DNA of 64,000 nt from Cladorrhinum sp. PSN259 (GCA_033725935.1 MU867069.1:124001-188000), one strand, 5' to 3'; counted from the first letter of the stretch, positions 1-12,700 are shown. Made by a program: numbers and translations. The notes: generated from the sequence alone by a model not told the origin.

Positions 1-64
1 CTCAACGCAACAAATCACACTAAAGTAGCCCATATTGTCGGACTCTCTGACTCTCTGCACGTAG

Positions 65-1238
65 TGTGACGAGCAACGTCCCAAGTGTATCATTTGTACT
101 CTGTCCGACAGAGACTGTAGCTATGGTCCTCCCAGCTCATCGCAATTTCCAAGTCCAGGTCAGGGCTCAACATCGACAGTCGGTGGTAGTCCTCCTTCTA
201 ATCCCATTGGCGATGCCGCTCCGGTACCCGGGGTCCCTATTCCAGACTTGGGACAACCAAGCTCGCTCTATCAAGATGTCAACCTGGCCCACATGGAGCT
301 GCTCATCCGCTTCAAGTTTGCCGACCATGCCCCAGAGCTCAACGCCGATATGCACGACTTTAGTTCGAGGCTCCTGTTCAAATGTGCTCTTGAAGCTCCC
401 TATCTGATGCATCAGATGCTCGCCGTCTCAGCCCGTCACCTCGCTGTCTTGAAGCCTGACAGAGCAGACTTCTTCCACGACCATGCAATGCACCTACAGA
501 CAAGGGCAGTCTCCATTTACAACGAAACCGCAGCCAAGGCCCAAATCAACACAAGCAACTGCTCCGCCCTGCTTTTGTTCTGCTCTCTCCTTGGTCGCCA
601 TTTTCTTGCCGACATGCTTGCCAAGAGAGATGCGGGCTTTGACACATTTCTCGATCGCTATCTTCAGTTCCTATCTATCTCCCGCGGCCTCAAAGCGACT
701 TCAATGTCTGCCTGGGAGCTACTTCTCGAGTCCGACATCCGACACCTTGTCCTGTGGGCACTTAACCTGTCTCAGTCAGTACCGCAAGGCAGTCATTGCA
801 ATGATATACAACGCCTTGTTGCCGAGTCTCCGACCTTGGATCCGTCGTCGAAAGAAGCCTGTGCTAGGGCCATCGCGTACCTCCAAGTTGGATTCGACAG
901 TATTCTGGGTGGCGATGTACGAAATCAAAGATACTTGATGATATTCATGTGGTATGCCTTCCTTTCAGTACCAGTAGTTCAAAGCCACTACTTACACATC
1001 ACACATTGTATTATACAGGCCAGCGTCAGTCCCCGAAGAGTTTACCGGTCTCCTTGAACGGCGACAACCGGAAGCAATTGCTATTATGGGCTACTGGGCT
1101 CTCTATCTTCATTGCAGCAAGGACGTGTGGCACGTTGGCGATTCAGGGGCATACCTCCTTAGGAGCATCGCGCAGTATCTCGGACCGGCTTGGCATCATT
1201 GGCTGTCATGGCCGTTGGCCATGCTTGCGAGCACATAA
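65..1238 (+). CDS. Zn(II)2Cys6 fungal transcription factor, 5' partial
   Basis: Nuclear DNA-binding regulator of the Gal4-type binuclear zinc cluster class. The window opens inside an intron whose 3' end reads CTGAC (branch site) then CACGTAG at 58-64. The exon from 65 begins with the second half of the cluster, RPKCIICTLSDRDCSYG, giving the last cysteines of the CysX2Cys...Cys pattern; the first half lies left of the window. A Ser/Pro/Gly-rich linker follows (about residues 25-60 of the visible part), then a helical fungal transcription-factor domain (MHQMLAVSARHLAVL) of the kind seen in UPC2/ECM22-like sterol regulators. Exons are 65-951 and 1019-1238 (intron 952-1018, donor GTATGC); the join gives IFMWPASVPEEF in frame and a stop at 1236-1238. 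The C-terminal WPLAML segment is frequent in this class. Target genes cannot be inferred. Confidence 0.87.
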
Positions 1239-1619
1239 ATCTCGTCGACAACCGTCACATCAGACTTCTAGGTGGGCTAGCATGGTCGGACGATACAATG
1301 TGCCGGCAAAGATTGTATATTTGAAAATGGAAACGAGTTCAAAACAATAATCCACAACAAGCGAGTGTCGAGTGTCGAAGAGCAAAACTGGCCAAACAAA
1401 AACACGGCCAAATGAAATCAGACTGCCGCCGCCAACTCATAAACAGAGTGCCTCCCTTCCCAATCCTAGATGTATCCATCTGGTCTTCACAATTCACACC
1501 CTCCCAAGTTTGTAGACGAAGGTTGAGGGGAGGACCTTGGGGTAATATTAGCTGTGTTGTTCATGCCCAGTGTGAACTCGGGAGAGGACGAACCTGAGGA
1601 GTACCATGGCCTCGTTGAG
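1239..1619. other. Convergent intergenic spacer
   Basis: Gap between the regulator stop and the stop of the small minus-strand gene. No convincing coding signal or repeat was seen. It should hold the 3' untranslated regions of both genes. On the minus strand a possible GTAACT donor overlaps the small gene's stop, with a CAG acceptor near 1555, so a further 3' exon there cannot be fully excluded. Confidence 0.5.
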
Positions 1620-1751
1620 TTACTTGGAGGATGGCTTCTTGTTGCTACCAGCCGAGGTGCCAGCGCCGGAAGAGTCATCCGTGGAAACATCATTGGGACC
1701 CTTCTTCGCGAGCAGGGACTTGGCTTGGACGTTGTTGTACTTGGCTGCCAT
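1620..1751 (-). CDS. Small 43-aa protein of unknown function, strong promoter
   Basis: Short reading frame starting MAAKYNNVQAKSLLAKKG and ending in a low-complexity Gly/Ser/Asn/Lys tail (NKKPSSK), stop at 1620-1622. I do not recognise the family. The case for a real gene rests on context rather than length: the ATG sits in CCCAAAATGGC, the same type of start context as the dehydrogenase gene in this window. Upstream on the same strand there is a clean TATA box (TATAAAA, 1883-1889), a pyrimidine-rich probable start region and an A/C-rich leader (CATCAACATCAAAGCCC), typical of strongly expressed fungal genes. It is basic and hydrophilic with no signal peptide or membrane segment. A longer spliced form using the GTAACT at the stop codon is possible but unproven. 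Confidence 0.55.
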   Translation of the reverse strand: MAAKYNNVQAKSLLAKKGPNDVSTDDSSGAGTSAGSNKKPSSK

Positions 1752-1882
1752 TTTGGGCTTTGATGTTGATGTTGAGCGTTGGTTGAGTGATTTGAAAGTT
1801 TGGATGAGCGAAGTGCTTGGTTTGTGTCCGAGTGTGTGTCTAATGAAGAAGAGACAGCAGTTTCGTTGGAAAGGTATGCTGC

Positions 1883-1889
1883 TTTTATA
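1883..1889 (-). promoter_or_regulatory. TATA box of the 43-aa gene
   Basis: TATAAAA on the minus strand, about 132 bases upstream of the ATG at 1751, followed by a CT-rich stretch and then an A/C-rich leader. The spacing and order match a canonical fungal core promoter. Confidence 0.6.
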
Positions 1890-4800
1890 GACGATCGATC
1901 CCCAAGAAATGTCCCTTTCTCCTTTTGGTCATCTTTGAATCCCCTCGGCTGACCAGACATCTGCCGTACTTACTAGACTACCTGCTCAATCCCCCACGCT
2001 ACGGTTAGAGTTGCCCGCCGCGAATACAACGGCTCCTAAACACCCATAGACTGCGTCATCTATCTGTTCTTCTTGCCCCTTAGCTCACATGGCTACGATG
2101 AAGCAGCAAGCCTCTCAAGGGGTCTCATCCGAATGTCTCGGATGGCTCTCTGACGTCCAGGGACATGAAGCTTGACGTGAGAAGTTGTTTATTTTGTCTC
2201 AGAATCAAGGTTCTGGTTGGCACGTTTGGAAGATAGGGACCATCATTCCAAGATAACTCTCACCGCTAGAGGTATCTTTCGACAAAGCAGGTTAAATATT
2301 AGGCCGACTTGGTGTGACCTAGGACGACCCTCGTAATGTCTGCCGGGCCCATTGCAGTACTTCGGGCGCGATGATGCATGCTGGACCCCTGACACCTGTC
2401 AAGATGTGTCTTTTCCACCCTTGTCACCTTTACTACATCATAGCCACATAACTACTGAACCTTCGGTCACGGTCAATATCTCTTCATTCTTACGTCAAAG
2501 TCTCATCAGAAACACCTTCAGCGTTTGACCAACAGCAAGCCTCGGATGCTCGGGCAGCGACCACTCCATCCCGTATGCCGATGGAATCTCGATTCGATGG
2601 TGATTCATCACTTACAAGCTTACCGGGCCTTGTTTTTCTCACAAGGCTACTACGGTTGCCTTGTCAAAATGGAAGCTGGAAGAATACCCAAACGGGTGCA
2701 TGCATTGAGGCATTGCGTCCCGCAACGTCGGGCGGCTAGCCCGGAGCATTGGGATTGGACTATCATGGACACAAGGCAAGGTACCCCCTTGTTTGTCTTT
2801 TTCTGAGAATGATGACAAGACCATGAAGCCCCGAAAAAGGGTCACGTCGTGCATTTGCCCGAATGGTGGGAACTGACACAACAACCATTCATGGCATAAT
2901 CCACTCGGGCCAAGCCATCCGGGTTACGCAAAAAGGGAAAAATATCCCACGCAGCTGGCGGGATCGAGGGCTCACCATGTTGGCTGTGACTTCCCGTCGG
3001 AAGACCAAGGGGCGACAAATCAGACGACTCCCTTCGTACTACATATGGGTAAGGGGCCCTCAGGGATGACAGTGTGAAGTTGTCCGTACCGGGACGAATT
3101 GAACTGTCTCGTCAGGCCTCGCTTATACCGTCAAGGTTTTGGCTTGACGACGATCTCTTGCCAACCTGTTGAGCAGAAGCTTTAATAATAGATTTCAGGC
3201 AAACCGTCTACCACTCCTCTGACATTACGTATTCTGAGACACAACTGTATCTCTGGCAATGCTGGTTTGAAACCCACAATTTTCATATTGTCATCTTTAC
3301 ACCGTGCCGCTAGCTCAGGCCACCTGCGAGCACGGCTGGTTTCACCACCGTGCTTGATTATCTGGGAGAACTGATATAATTCAGACCGCTTCCAGGACCT
3401 TCCGGCCGACCGGTATCTACCGCACGTGGACAGCTAGGTACCTCCGTATCCCATACCTCGTACTTTGTGTATTTAACCCAAAAGCAGCTTCATGCAGTCA
3501 AGACATCTTGTTCGCAAACAAAAAAAATCCTCAGTCTGCATGCAGAGGCCAATGCAGTTGAAGCAAGCCACGATTCAGGGGCTCACCAATGAACTCTTAT
3601 TTGCCAGTTTCAAACCCCCGAGGGCGGAATACGGCCGAAAGGCGTACGTCGATGGCGTACATTCTACCGGAGCCGTTCATGGCTTATCAGGAACATTCCG
3701 CCGACACCCATCCCGGCATCCGATATCGAGACACCCGGCAGATTGTTCGCGAATAGGGACCTGACCGGAATATTGACACCTGCTCCCGAGGATATGTAAC
3801 GTGACCTGCCACCCACGCCCATGTTAATGAACAACATCATGGCCTCCTCACACACCAGAGAAAGCTGTTTTGTATGACATCGGAACCAACTTTCTTTCCA
3901 TGTTGCGGCCAAAGAGAAATCTGACACACCGAAGCTACCGTCTTCATTTACCACACACTCATACCCACATTTTGACCGGTCGTTCTCGTGAGCTTCAGTG
4001 TTCCACAGCAGTGGCTCTGAAACTGGTGAAGCATAGCAAGCTGGATATACCGCCGAATGGAAAGTCAAAAGAGAGCAGTATTTGCTTCATATCCTAAAGA
4101 CTAGAGCGGGGAGTTCTTGGACAATCACCATTGGCCTTGATTTCATCCCATCAAGGCATCTTTACAGCCTCCCTTTTTGTCTTGTGCAGACCATCTGTCC
4201 ACGGCAAATCGATCGACAGGAACACAACTATACTATAAACAACACGATCATCGGGATTTACTATTTACAAACGGAAAACAAAGGAAAGCATTTACCGACA
4301 TATGTAGTCAGCCCCGAATATTAAGCTCGCCACCGGTTTCTTCCCATCTGGTGAGCTGATGCACACAGATAAAGAGCCTGCAACTTACTTTGTACTTACA
4401 CGACTTAGTCACTGGCAAAGTCAGGAACAAGGGGAATGCTGTCGATACAGCAACCACTCGCATGCGCATGATGAACTTTAGCAGATACAGCACTTGTTGG
4501 GGCAGTCCCCAGCGAAAAACCTATCAAAACGAGCACCCAAGAGCAGGGTACTTTTGTCTTCGCCACACAGCTGCGCGGCCCACATGAGAAGTGTACTCTC
4601 ATGCCACTGTTTGACAGACGGCATGATGATTGCAGCGTGGGATGCCTAGAAATAACAAGGAAATGCCCTGTAAATAATCAACAAACCGAGACATGCTGAT
4701 GGGCGGTCAACAAAGAGAAATAACGGAGTGGTAACACCAGACTCGGATTCATTATCAGTCGTGCTGACCTCTGGACCCCTATCGAGGTAGATACACAGCC

Positions 4801-5592
4801 CCTTAGGACCCCTTATTTCGAGCATTGAATGTGTGTCTCAGGAGAGGATAGACAGAACTCGATGATCAACACGTGATGGGCATTCTGTCTGACACTATTC
4901 AGGATTTTATTTTCCCGCCTGCTTCCGGTGTGACACACTCGAATACCATCAAAAGAGAGGATGGGGCAAAAATAGCCTCCAGTTTGCTTATTTTAATGGA
5001 TGACGAAATCCCCTCAGCAAAAGATGAGGCCATCATCAACTTCTTTATTTCAGTGGTACCTTCTATCAAGTCCTCATTCGTCACTGAGGAGACGGAAACC
5101 ACAGCCGATGGGTGACAAACACACTTAAAAAACATACACATACACATACACGTACACGTACACAAGCACACAAATTTGGTGTCATTGAGATCCTGCATAG
5201 ATACTCTTAAAATGTCGCGGGATGACAGTGACTCTCCGGACATGAAGTAAGAGTCACGGGGAGTTTATTACACAAGTGACACCCTTGAGTTTCAATCAAA
5301 GTGAAGAAAAAGAGAACATTGGAAATTAACTGACACCAACACTCACTCTGGAAACGATTTCTTTCAGTTGCTGCAGTTCTCGTTGTCATCACATCAGAAT
5401 AACATGACGTTGGCGATTCATCACCTCTCCCTCATGTTATGGTAGTCATTCAAACTCTCAGCCCTTGTCAGGCGCCCACCCTAGTGCCTAAAAAACCAAG
5501 CTTTCCCGATTGATCCCAGTCAAAGCCAGCCAGTGGGCAGCCACTAAAACCTTTCAAAACGGCCGCTCAGTTTCAGCTTGGAAAGTTCAGAA

Positions 5593-5704
5593 TACAGACA
5601 GACAAACAGACAGACAGACCGACAGCGTGGAACAACAATAGACCAAATTCACTTTTTCTTTTTGACATTTGACAGTGACAGCGACAGCGACAGTGATAGT
5701 GATA
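5593..5704. repeat. Microsatellites: (CAGA)n and GACAGY hexamers
   Basis: Two short arrays: CAGA/CAAA tetranucleotides at 5593-5625 and a six-base GACAGC/GACAGT/GATAGT array at about 5671-5704. They lie upstream of the membrane-protein gene and are non-coding. Confidence 0.85.
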
Positions 5705-5862
5705 TGAAAATATACGTATACCCCGCGTATCCGTACATATATCCGTATTGCCCCCGGTACCTTGCATCGTGTTCTTGGCGGGCGCTCACCTAGCCGCTCT
5801 GCCGCTGCGTACCCGACGTCAAGGTGTCATCCGGGGCGGAGCCACACCGAGGGAGGAGAGAC

Positions 5863-5888
5863 TGAGAGAGAGAGAGAGAGAGAGAGCG
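5863..5888. repeat. (GA)n microsatellite
   Basis: Uninterrupted GA dinucleotide run in the upstream region of the gene at 7189. A shorter GA run recurs near 6871-6884. Confidence 0.9.
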
Positions 5889-7188
5889 AGAACAAACAGG
5901 GAGTCAGGGAAAACAGACGGTACGGTTTGCGGACTTGTGGGCTAGGGAACGCGGGGTTTCTTATATTCCAAAAAGAAAATCAATATAATGGGCTCGTCAA
6001 TTCAATAATACTACCCTTCCACGCGGCAGTGACACTGGGAAAGGAAGCGAACAGCGATCTAAGGGACGGACGGCAGGGCAGGCAGGACAGGGGAGGGAAT
6101 GGGAAACGGATAAAATAGAACCGCGCGACGACCCGTTCCAACTGATTGGTCAAAGCTGGTGGACCACGCGGATGCGGACTGAGTGAATCTAACACTAACA
6201 CCAAACCCGTCGTGGCCGTCTGCGCGCCCGCCTTGTTTTCCTTGCTCCAACTCCAGGAATAATGACGTCCGCCGATGGGAAACTAAAAATGCTCAGCTGA
6301 ATCTGAATCGATTGGAGATCGGACCTGGTGGACTCCCAGCCACTATTTTGTCAAGAATACCAGTGATAACTCACGGGTTGGATTCCAGGTTTTCCCCTCC
6401 ATTTTTACCAATTTAGTGTTCGGTTCCACCGGGCCCGTGCTTGTCATCACTTTGTGCTTTGTGCTGTGTGCTGACCCAGCTTCGCCCACTTGTCTTCGTC
6501 AGCAGGCTCGGCAGCGCCAATCCCCTGTCTTTTGGGGGTCCTCGATCCACCCAGATCTCACTCAGCCCGTCGGCCATCGGTTTCTCCAAGACGAGACTGG
6601 GCAGGTAAACCCGACATCATTCCAGCCTGTTTCTTTTCCACTTTCCACCTGCACTACACTTTTTCCCACCACAGGGCACGTCACTCGTTTCCCACACCCT
6701 ACGCCCACCGCTCTGCGACCGCGACGACATTTCCAGGAGGAAACCACTTTCGTTCGTTCGAATCTTGTGTGAATAACCCCTATTTTAAGCCGACGACAAT
6801 TTAAAACCGCCGCGCAATCGCAATCCGAGAAGGGAAATAGGGGATTTTGGAGGGACGACCAGAAAGAGCCAGAGAGAGAGAGAGGGAGGCGGAACAACGT
6901 CACTTGCCAAAAAAACAAGCCGGAAACGCCGACCGATCCGGAATTTCATCAAAGAAAATCCAACAAATCGCTACCGCCAAGAGCGAAAACACAACAGTAT
7001 TTTTAAATACCTGGGGAATTGACTTTCGGCCCACAGACAACGGTTGTCCCGTCTGTTGTGCTCGCGTGGATTTTGAACGCTCTTTTGACACAACGCAACG
7101 TCAAAACCCCGCGGCCGATCAGTGCTGCTGGTCTTCTCTGCAACCACTGAAAGTTCAAACTTTGCGTTCAAAGTTCTAATCCGTCACA

Positions 7189-7935
7189 ATGGGTATGTTG
7201 GGTTGGCAGCAATCATTAACTCAAATCACTGACCGGTCTCTTTTGACATGCAGAGGTGACACTTGTACCACAGTCACTGCCAACGTGCGTTTCGAGTTGC
7301 GGGCCGCTCTATGATGTCAACGGAGCATGCGTGCCTCCTGTCGCCCCAACGGCCGCTGCCAACGTCTACAACAGCTGCTTCTGTAACGACCCTCGTTTAG
7401 CGCCATTCAAATCCGGTACTGCTGGGGTATGCGACGCTGCGTGTGCCGCGCCGGCCGATTTAACTAGCATTCGGAACTGGTTCACCAGCTTTTGCGCAGA
7501 CGCCAAGTCGACATCGTCGCCGACAACCACGGCGAAACCACAAAAGAATAATGGAGGTGGTAGCTGGTAGGTCACATCCCAATCATTCAGTCATGTGTTA
7601 ATTCAATCCGCTAACGGTGATACTTTATCAGGCTCGAGAATCATTACCAATGGGTCATCTTCCTGGTCATCATGGTGGTCGCAGTAGTAGGCATCTGGGT
7701 CGGTGCCTGTGTCTGGCGACGAAGATACCTGCGCAGGAAGGACAGGCAATACGCTCTCGGCGCGAACCTCGCACGCGCTACCGAGTCGGGGAGAGTGGTT
7801 CCCAACGAGAGCAATGAAGGCTCGATACATAGACCGGGTGCAGGCATGTTCGACCCCGCGCCCATCGACTCGGCTCAAGTATACAATGAGAAGCCACCAA
7901 AGGAGAAGAGATGGATCGTCAAGGATAGGACATGA
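7189..7935 (+). CDS. Single-pass membrane protein with Cys-rich N-terminal domain
   Basis: Three exons: 7189-7192 (only ATGG), 7254-7566 and 7632-7935, giving 206 aa. Introns have donors GTATGT and GTAGGT and acceptors CAG. The N-terminal about 85 residues hold regularly spaced cysteines (LPTCVSSCGPLYDVNGAC, CFCND, CDAACAA), resembling a small extracellular disulfide domain. A Thr/Ser/Lys-rich spacer leads to one membrane helix at about residues 112-133 (WVIFLVIMVVAVVGIWVGACVW), immediately followed by RRRYLRRKDRQ, which predicts a cytosolic C-terminus by the positive-inside rule. No cleavable signal peptide is visible. I recall similar uncharacterised integral membrane proteins in Pezizomycotina; no function is assigned. 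The first intron interrupts the second codon. Confidence 0.82.
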
Positions 7936-8832
7936 GGAGGGAGTAATATACCCAACACAGACATCAGAAACAACAACACATCACTCATGCACAAATCACC
8001 AACTACGCCAATAGACGTACATACGCACCGGCACAGCTTTTGAATTGGATGGACACAGACCACAAAACACATTATACCAGCAAACATTCGGCTTTTCTAA
8101 CCTACTCAAACCCACCTCGCCTACATTGCAACAACTACTTGCCTACAACCTCACACTCTACACACACAACCCATTTCGCATTAAGCCAATATAATAATAC
8201 TTTGAAGTCGGATTGTTTTGGTATAACTGTTTCATGTTTCTGTTTTCTCTCCAGAATAAAAGGGGCGATGGATTGGGCGGACTGGTAAGGCAGGGCAGGG
8301 CAGACAGCATGGACCGGGGGCGGAAATGGACAACAACCACGCCATCATCATCGTCATTATCATCATATAACTCATTCCTTATTTTCCTCATTTCGGCGTT
8401 AGTCCAGGCGACAGACAGACGGAAGGGTCAAGTGTGTGTAAAGGAGTTTTTATTTTATTTTATGGGCCAGGAAATTTCGCATTTTTGGGAGGGGTGGTGG
8501 ATTTAAATCATATCATTCCTTTGTCGCTCCTTTCTTATGATATCTCGCGCGCTCGCATATCTTTATGCTGGACGTTTTTTTGTTAGTGGCTTGTACAGGA
8601 CTGAACGGCCTTGTGTAAATTTATGTATCTTTGAAATGCATATACCATCAGATCAGACAAGACAAGGACAAATAAAGAAATTTGTGGGCATGAATGAGTA
8701 AAATACGAGAGTGAGTGGATTTGTGGCGAAGTGGTGTGATTGAGAGCAGCCAGCATGGAAGTGACGGAAATTGGATTTGTTGCTGCTGCTGATGAGCAAC
8801 AGCGGCTGGGGGCGGCGGCGGCGGAATTGAGA

Positions 8833-8847
8833 CCCCCCCCCCCCCCC
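8833..8847. repeat. Poly-C tract (C15)
   Basis: Fifteen consecutive C residues directly after a GGC-type trinucleotide run. Length may be affected by polymerase slippage or assembly error. Confidence 0.9.
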
Positions 8848-9136
8848 AAGTTTATTCGAAATGGGTGGTGTGGAGTGGGGTCACATTTCGGTTTTCTCGG
8901 GGTTGACTTGATGTCCGATGATTATTATTATTACTTGTTCATGTCATTATTGAGCATGTGAAAATTGATCAATATTGGTTTGCAAGGTTAATAAGAAAAA
9001 TTGCCGAATCGCAAGTTTTATGTATTCTGTGTTCTCCGCACCGGCGCTTTTTTGATACAGATACAGATACAACACTTTCCTTTTCCTCCTTCCCTACCTA
9101 CTAATGAATTCAGTCTCCAGGATATGGAAGGAAAGC

Positions 9137-9184
9137 TTACCTACCTACCTACTCACCTACTCACCTACTCACCTACCTACCTTA
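9137..9184. repeat. CTAC / CCTACTCA tandem array
   Basis: CTAC tetranucleotides flank a block of an eight-base unit CCTACTCA repeated about three times. Non-coding, in the convergent spacer. Confidence 0.85.
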
Positions 9185-9461
9185 CAAGGGATATCAGTTC
9201 ACAAGGTATGTACAGTACAACAAGGATTAAATAATCCAAGTTTAAAATAGAACTCGGAATATAGTGTACAGCGTATATAAGTAAACCAACACATGAATAT
9301 CTGTGAGATTTGGATGAAAATAAAAGAGCGATAGTGTGTAAACCCAAATACTTGAAGTATAATTAGGGGCAGTTTCAGGTTCCTTCTATATATATACTAT
9401 GTACCACCGGCCCAACAGGGCACGATCTCGGTGATAAAAAAAACAAGGGTTTTTCACTTTT

Positions 9462-9484
9462 ACACACACACACACACACACACA
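9462..9484. repeat. (CA)n microsatellite
   Basis: Uninterrupted CA dinucleotide run of about 11 units, downstream of the debranching-enzyme gene. Confidence 0.9.
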
Positions 9485-9757
9485 AGATCTGTTGTCCAAA
9501 AGCTGCAAGATTCATGAGAAGCACAATTTCTTGATAAACAATTTCTGTTCTGTTTTGCTATCAATACGATTGATGCTTTACCATAACTGTTCAAGACTTT
9601 TTTTTCTACATGTAACTCACAATCTACCAACCCCATTTAATAACAATACTTCAAGTTGCCTCCCTCCGAATCCTGATCCCTTCAGTTTCCCATCATTGCG
9701 ATTCATCATGTTCATGACACGCATGTATAAAAAACCACCTATCTAACTTCGCCTCGT

Positions 9758-12700
9758 CTACCTAACAGGAAGGGACTTTTGCTTTTTCCCCTCAACCTTG
9801 GCTTGCTCCTCGTCGGCATCCATGTACAAGTCAATCAAGCAACCAGCGGACCAGGCTTGGGTAGGGGACTGTTTTGACACAAAAATATTAGCAATCTTCA
9901 TCCGAGTAAAAAGAGAGAGAAGGCAGAAACTCACAGAATCAGGACAATCCTCCCCATTCTTTTGCGTCAACTCGGTCAACCCAGCCCACGGACTCCGCTC
10001 AATCATCTCCTTGCACCCAATCAACCGCCTCGTAACCTGCTGGAACGCCTCCGTCCTCCCCTCGGCATCATCCCCTCTCCTCATCAGGTCAAACTTCAAC
10101 AAAGCCCTGAGGAAGAATCCAGTAGGCCAAAGCCACTCGGGTCCCTGATGGTAGTTCCTGCCCTTCGAAGTAGCGAAATCCTCGCTGTCTTCGCTGTTCC
10201 GATAGTACGGTCTATAGTTCAGATCGCTAGGATCAAGCGTAGCCATACCCGTAGGGCCCCTCAGCACGGCATCGGCAATGCACAAAGCGTGCATCGCGTG
10301 CTCGGGCTTGAAGAGATCAGGAGCAGCAGTCATGGCGATGGGGAAGTTTGGTCTGAGCTGGTAATCCTCGTACTCCTTTCCGGAGCGATATAGATCCTTG
10401 TAGATGCCCCTCCGGTTGATAACAGCGGGGTTGACATCGTACTTGGAGTCATCGGCCGACTTGATAGGAACAAAGAAGCACCGCTCAAAGTTGTCCTTAA
10501 TGAGGTCGGCCCAAGCCTTGAAGGTGATCTTGGAGCCGTCGTCCTTGCGCACGCTGTTCTCCTTGTACTTGCCTTGCTCGTTGAGCTCGGAAAGCCACTT
10601 GAGACCGCTGTAAAGCAGCCCGATGATCTCAACGGCCGCGCCGTCTCTCGGAGTTCCGGGAACACCCTTTGAGCCAGCCCGTTGAGACTCGCCCATCTTG
10701 TCCATCCACGTACCGCAGTTTTGCTGGTTACCGCCAAAGACGAAGCCGTTGCTCCAGTCAACCTTGATCTCGAGGTTGAACCCTTCATCGCTCATTTGCA
10801 TGTCAAGCTGAGGACCAGCATTCGCTTCCCTGAACTTCATGCCCTCGGCGTGGCGCTGAAAGACCTCCTGGATGATCTCACGGATGGTGCTCTCCTTGCT
10901 GTAAGCTCGGGAATCGTCCGTTGGGAAGAAGGTATCATCGTATGGCAAGAAGCGGCGTTTGACCTTCTCATCGAGAATGGCCAAACCATCAGGTGCGATG
11001 CGGGTGTAATCTTGGATGCACTGCAGGAAGAACCAAACAGAATCACGGGCATTGTATCTGGGTGTATTGCCACTGCCGAGGAGGTTGGGAATCATGCCAT
11101 GCTTGAGAACACTGGCAAAGGCACGAATGTGCTCCTTGGCTTCCTCATAGCGACCAGTTCCGAGATACAGACCACGAAGAGAAATGAAGACATCACGTCC
11201 CCAGCAGCGAGCCCACTCAACAGCGAAGTGAGGAAGACCAGCAGCCAAGGAAGGCACAAGACGGTTGGGATAGAGAGAAGCGGACTTGACGAGTCCAGTC
11301 TGCTGGATGCTGACCATACCCAAGCTCTGCAAGAACCACTGTCCCTTGCGAACGTTTGTGTTCATGAGAGAAACACCTCGCTCGAAAGCAGCCATGTAGA
11401 TGGTACGGAGAACCAGACCAAAGTAACGGGGCAGAAGGAAGCTGGGAATGCTGCGAATGGCATCGAAGCGCTCCTTGACCCAAGTTGCTGACTTACCCAA
11501 CCGCTTATATTGCTCCTGCTTAGAAGCCCGCTCGAGTCGCCCGGCAATGTAGTCAAGAGCCCATTGGCCGTCACGCAAGTGCTGGCAGAGAGGATGTGCG
11601 AGATTGTTGTCCTTGATGATATCTTTGAGAATACTCCACCATCCTTGAAGACCAGCGTAGACGAGCTTTCCGTGGCCTGGGATATCGTAGGTGCCATCCC
11701 GTCCATCGCTGGAATCGCGCTCCTCGGGCTCACACTTGTAAAGCAGGAAGTTGAGATCAACCAGGTCAAGCTCATCACAGGCAGCCTTGGCTCCGGATGT
11801 GACAAAGGTATCCAAGCCACTTGAGTGCTCAGCAGCCGGAATCCAAGTCTCGAACAGCGCAATGCTACCGGGAGGGAACCTGTCACGAACGGTGATGACG
11901 GTGTCATCTCCTTGGACCTCCATGCGAATACCGGGAAGGCCAATGAGACGGCTGGGGAGACCACGAAGTAGCTTCCTATCGCTCAAGACCTCATCGATGG
12001 CCTCCTGGCTGGAGTCGACCTCGAGCATCCAGCTGCCGATATGCTTAGCCTTGGTGCCGGTCAAACGGACGGGGTTGAAGGCACCGTTTCCGTTGCCGTA
12101 GCCGGGGAAGGCAGTGTGTGCGATGAGGAAGTATCCCTTGCGAGAACCGGGATGGACCCTGTGAACAGTGACATACTGGTCCTCATGGTGAATATGCGTC
12201 TCGTCGTACCCATCCAAACCCATCAAAGTATGAATCTGGTTGAGCAGCTTCTTGACGCCACCAATGCCGCCCTTGCCTTCTCCAATCTTGACAGGAGCCT
12301 TGGATGACTCGGATGTGTACAGTCTCGTCTCGCTCACGAGATCAACCAGCTTGGGATAAATCTCATCGTATCCCATGACACTGCCAGTCGCACTCGAGCA
12401 CATGGCCACAAGCGCAGCGTTGGGAAGTGTATCTCTTGCGTCGCGCTTCTGGGCGGGAACTTCGTTGTCGTGGGTACAATCCATAAACAGAGCTTGGACT
12501 GGCACGGGCTTGATGCGGCGGATAATCTCACGCGTGTATTGCTGTTGGCCATTCGTTGCGTGTCCGTTGTGTGCTTCTCCGTTCCCCGGGTTGCGAACGT
12601 CGGAGGCTGAGATCTCGTCCACTTCGAAGCTGCCGATAGGTCGGCCACCGTGGCGATGGACAAGTCGGCTGAGCTCACCGGTGCTCCAGGCTTGCATGGC

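Larger units (their letters stand above)
1961..7188. other. Gene-poor spacer of about 5.2 kb
   Basis: No reading frame here has convincing codon structure, splice signals or family resemblance. The longest open stretches are short and equally good on both strands. The left edge belongs to the promoter of the 43-aa gene. The right 1.5 kb (5.6-7.19 kb) is rich in simple repeats (CAGA, GACAGY and GA units) and probably carries the promoter and 5' leader of the membrane-protein gene starting at 7189. A frame at 4876-5115 looks mildly protein-like but has no supporting signal. Confidence 0.5.
7936..9757. other. Convergent spacer with simple repeats
   Basis: Region between the membrane-protein stop and the stop of the minus-strand debranching enzyme. 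It holds no supportable gene. It is AT-rich in places and carries a C15 tract (8833-8847), a CCTACTCA-type array (9137-9184) and a CA array (9462-9484). Part will be 3' untranslated sequence. Confidence 0.6.

Noticed and set aside
4876..5115. 79-codon plus-strand frame (MGILSDTIQDFIFPPASGV...)
   Set aside because: Reads somewhat like protein, but there is no promoter, splice or family support, and the opposite strand is equally open there.
9137..9184. CRISPR-like array
   Set aside because: Units are eight bases without spacers; it is a simple tandem repeat. No CRISPR array is expected or seen in this eukaryotic sequence.
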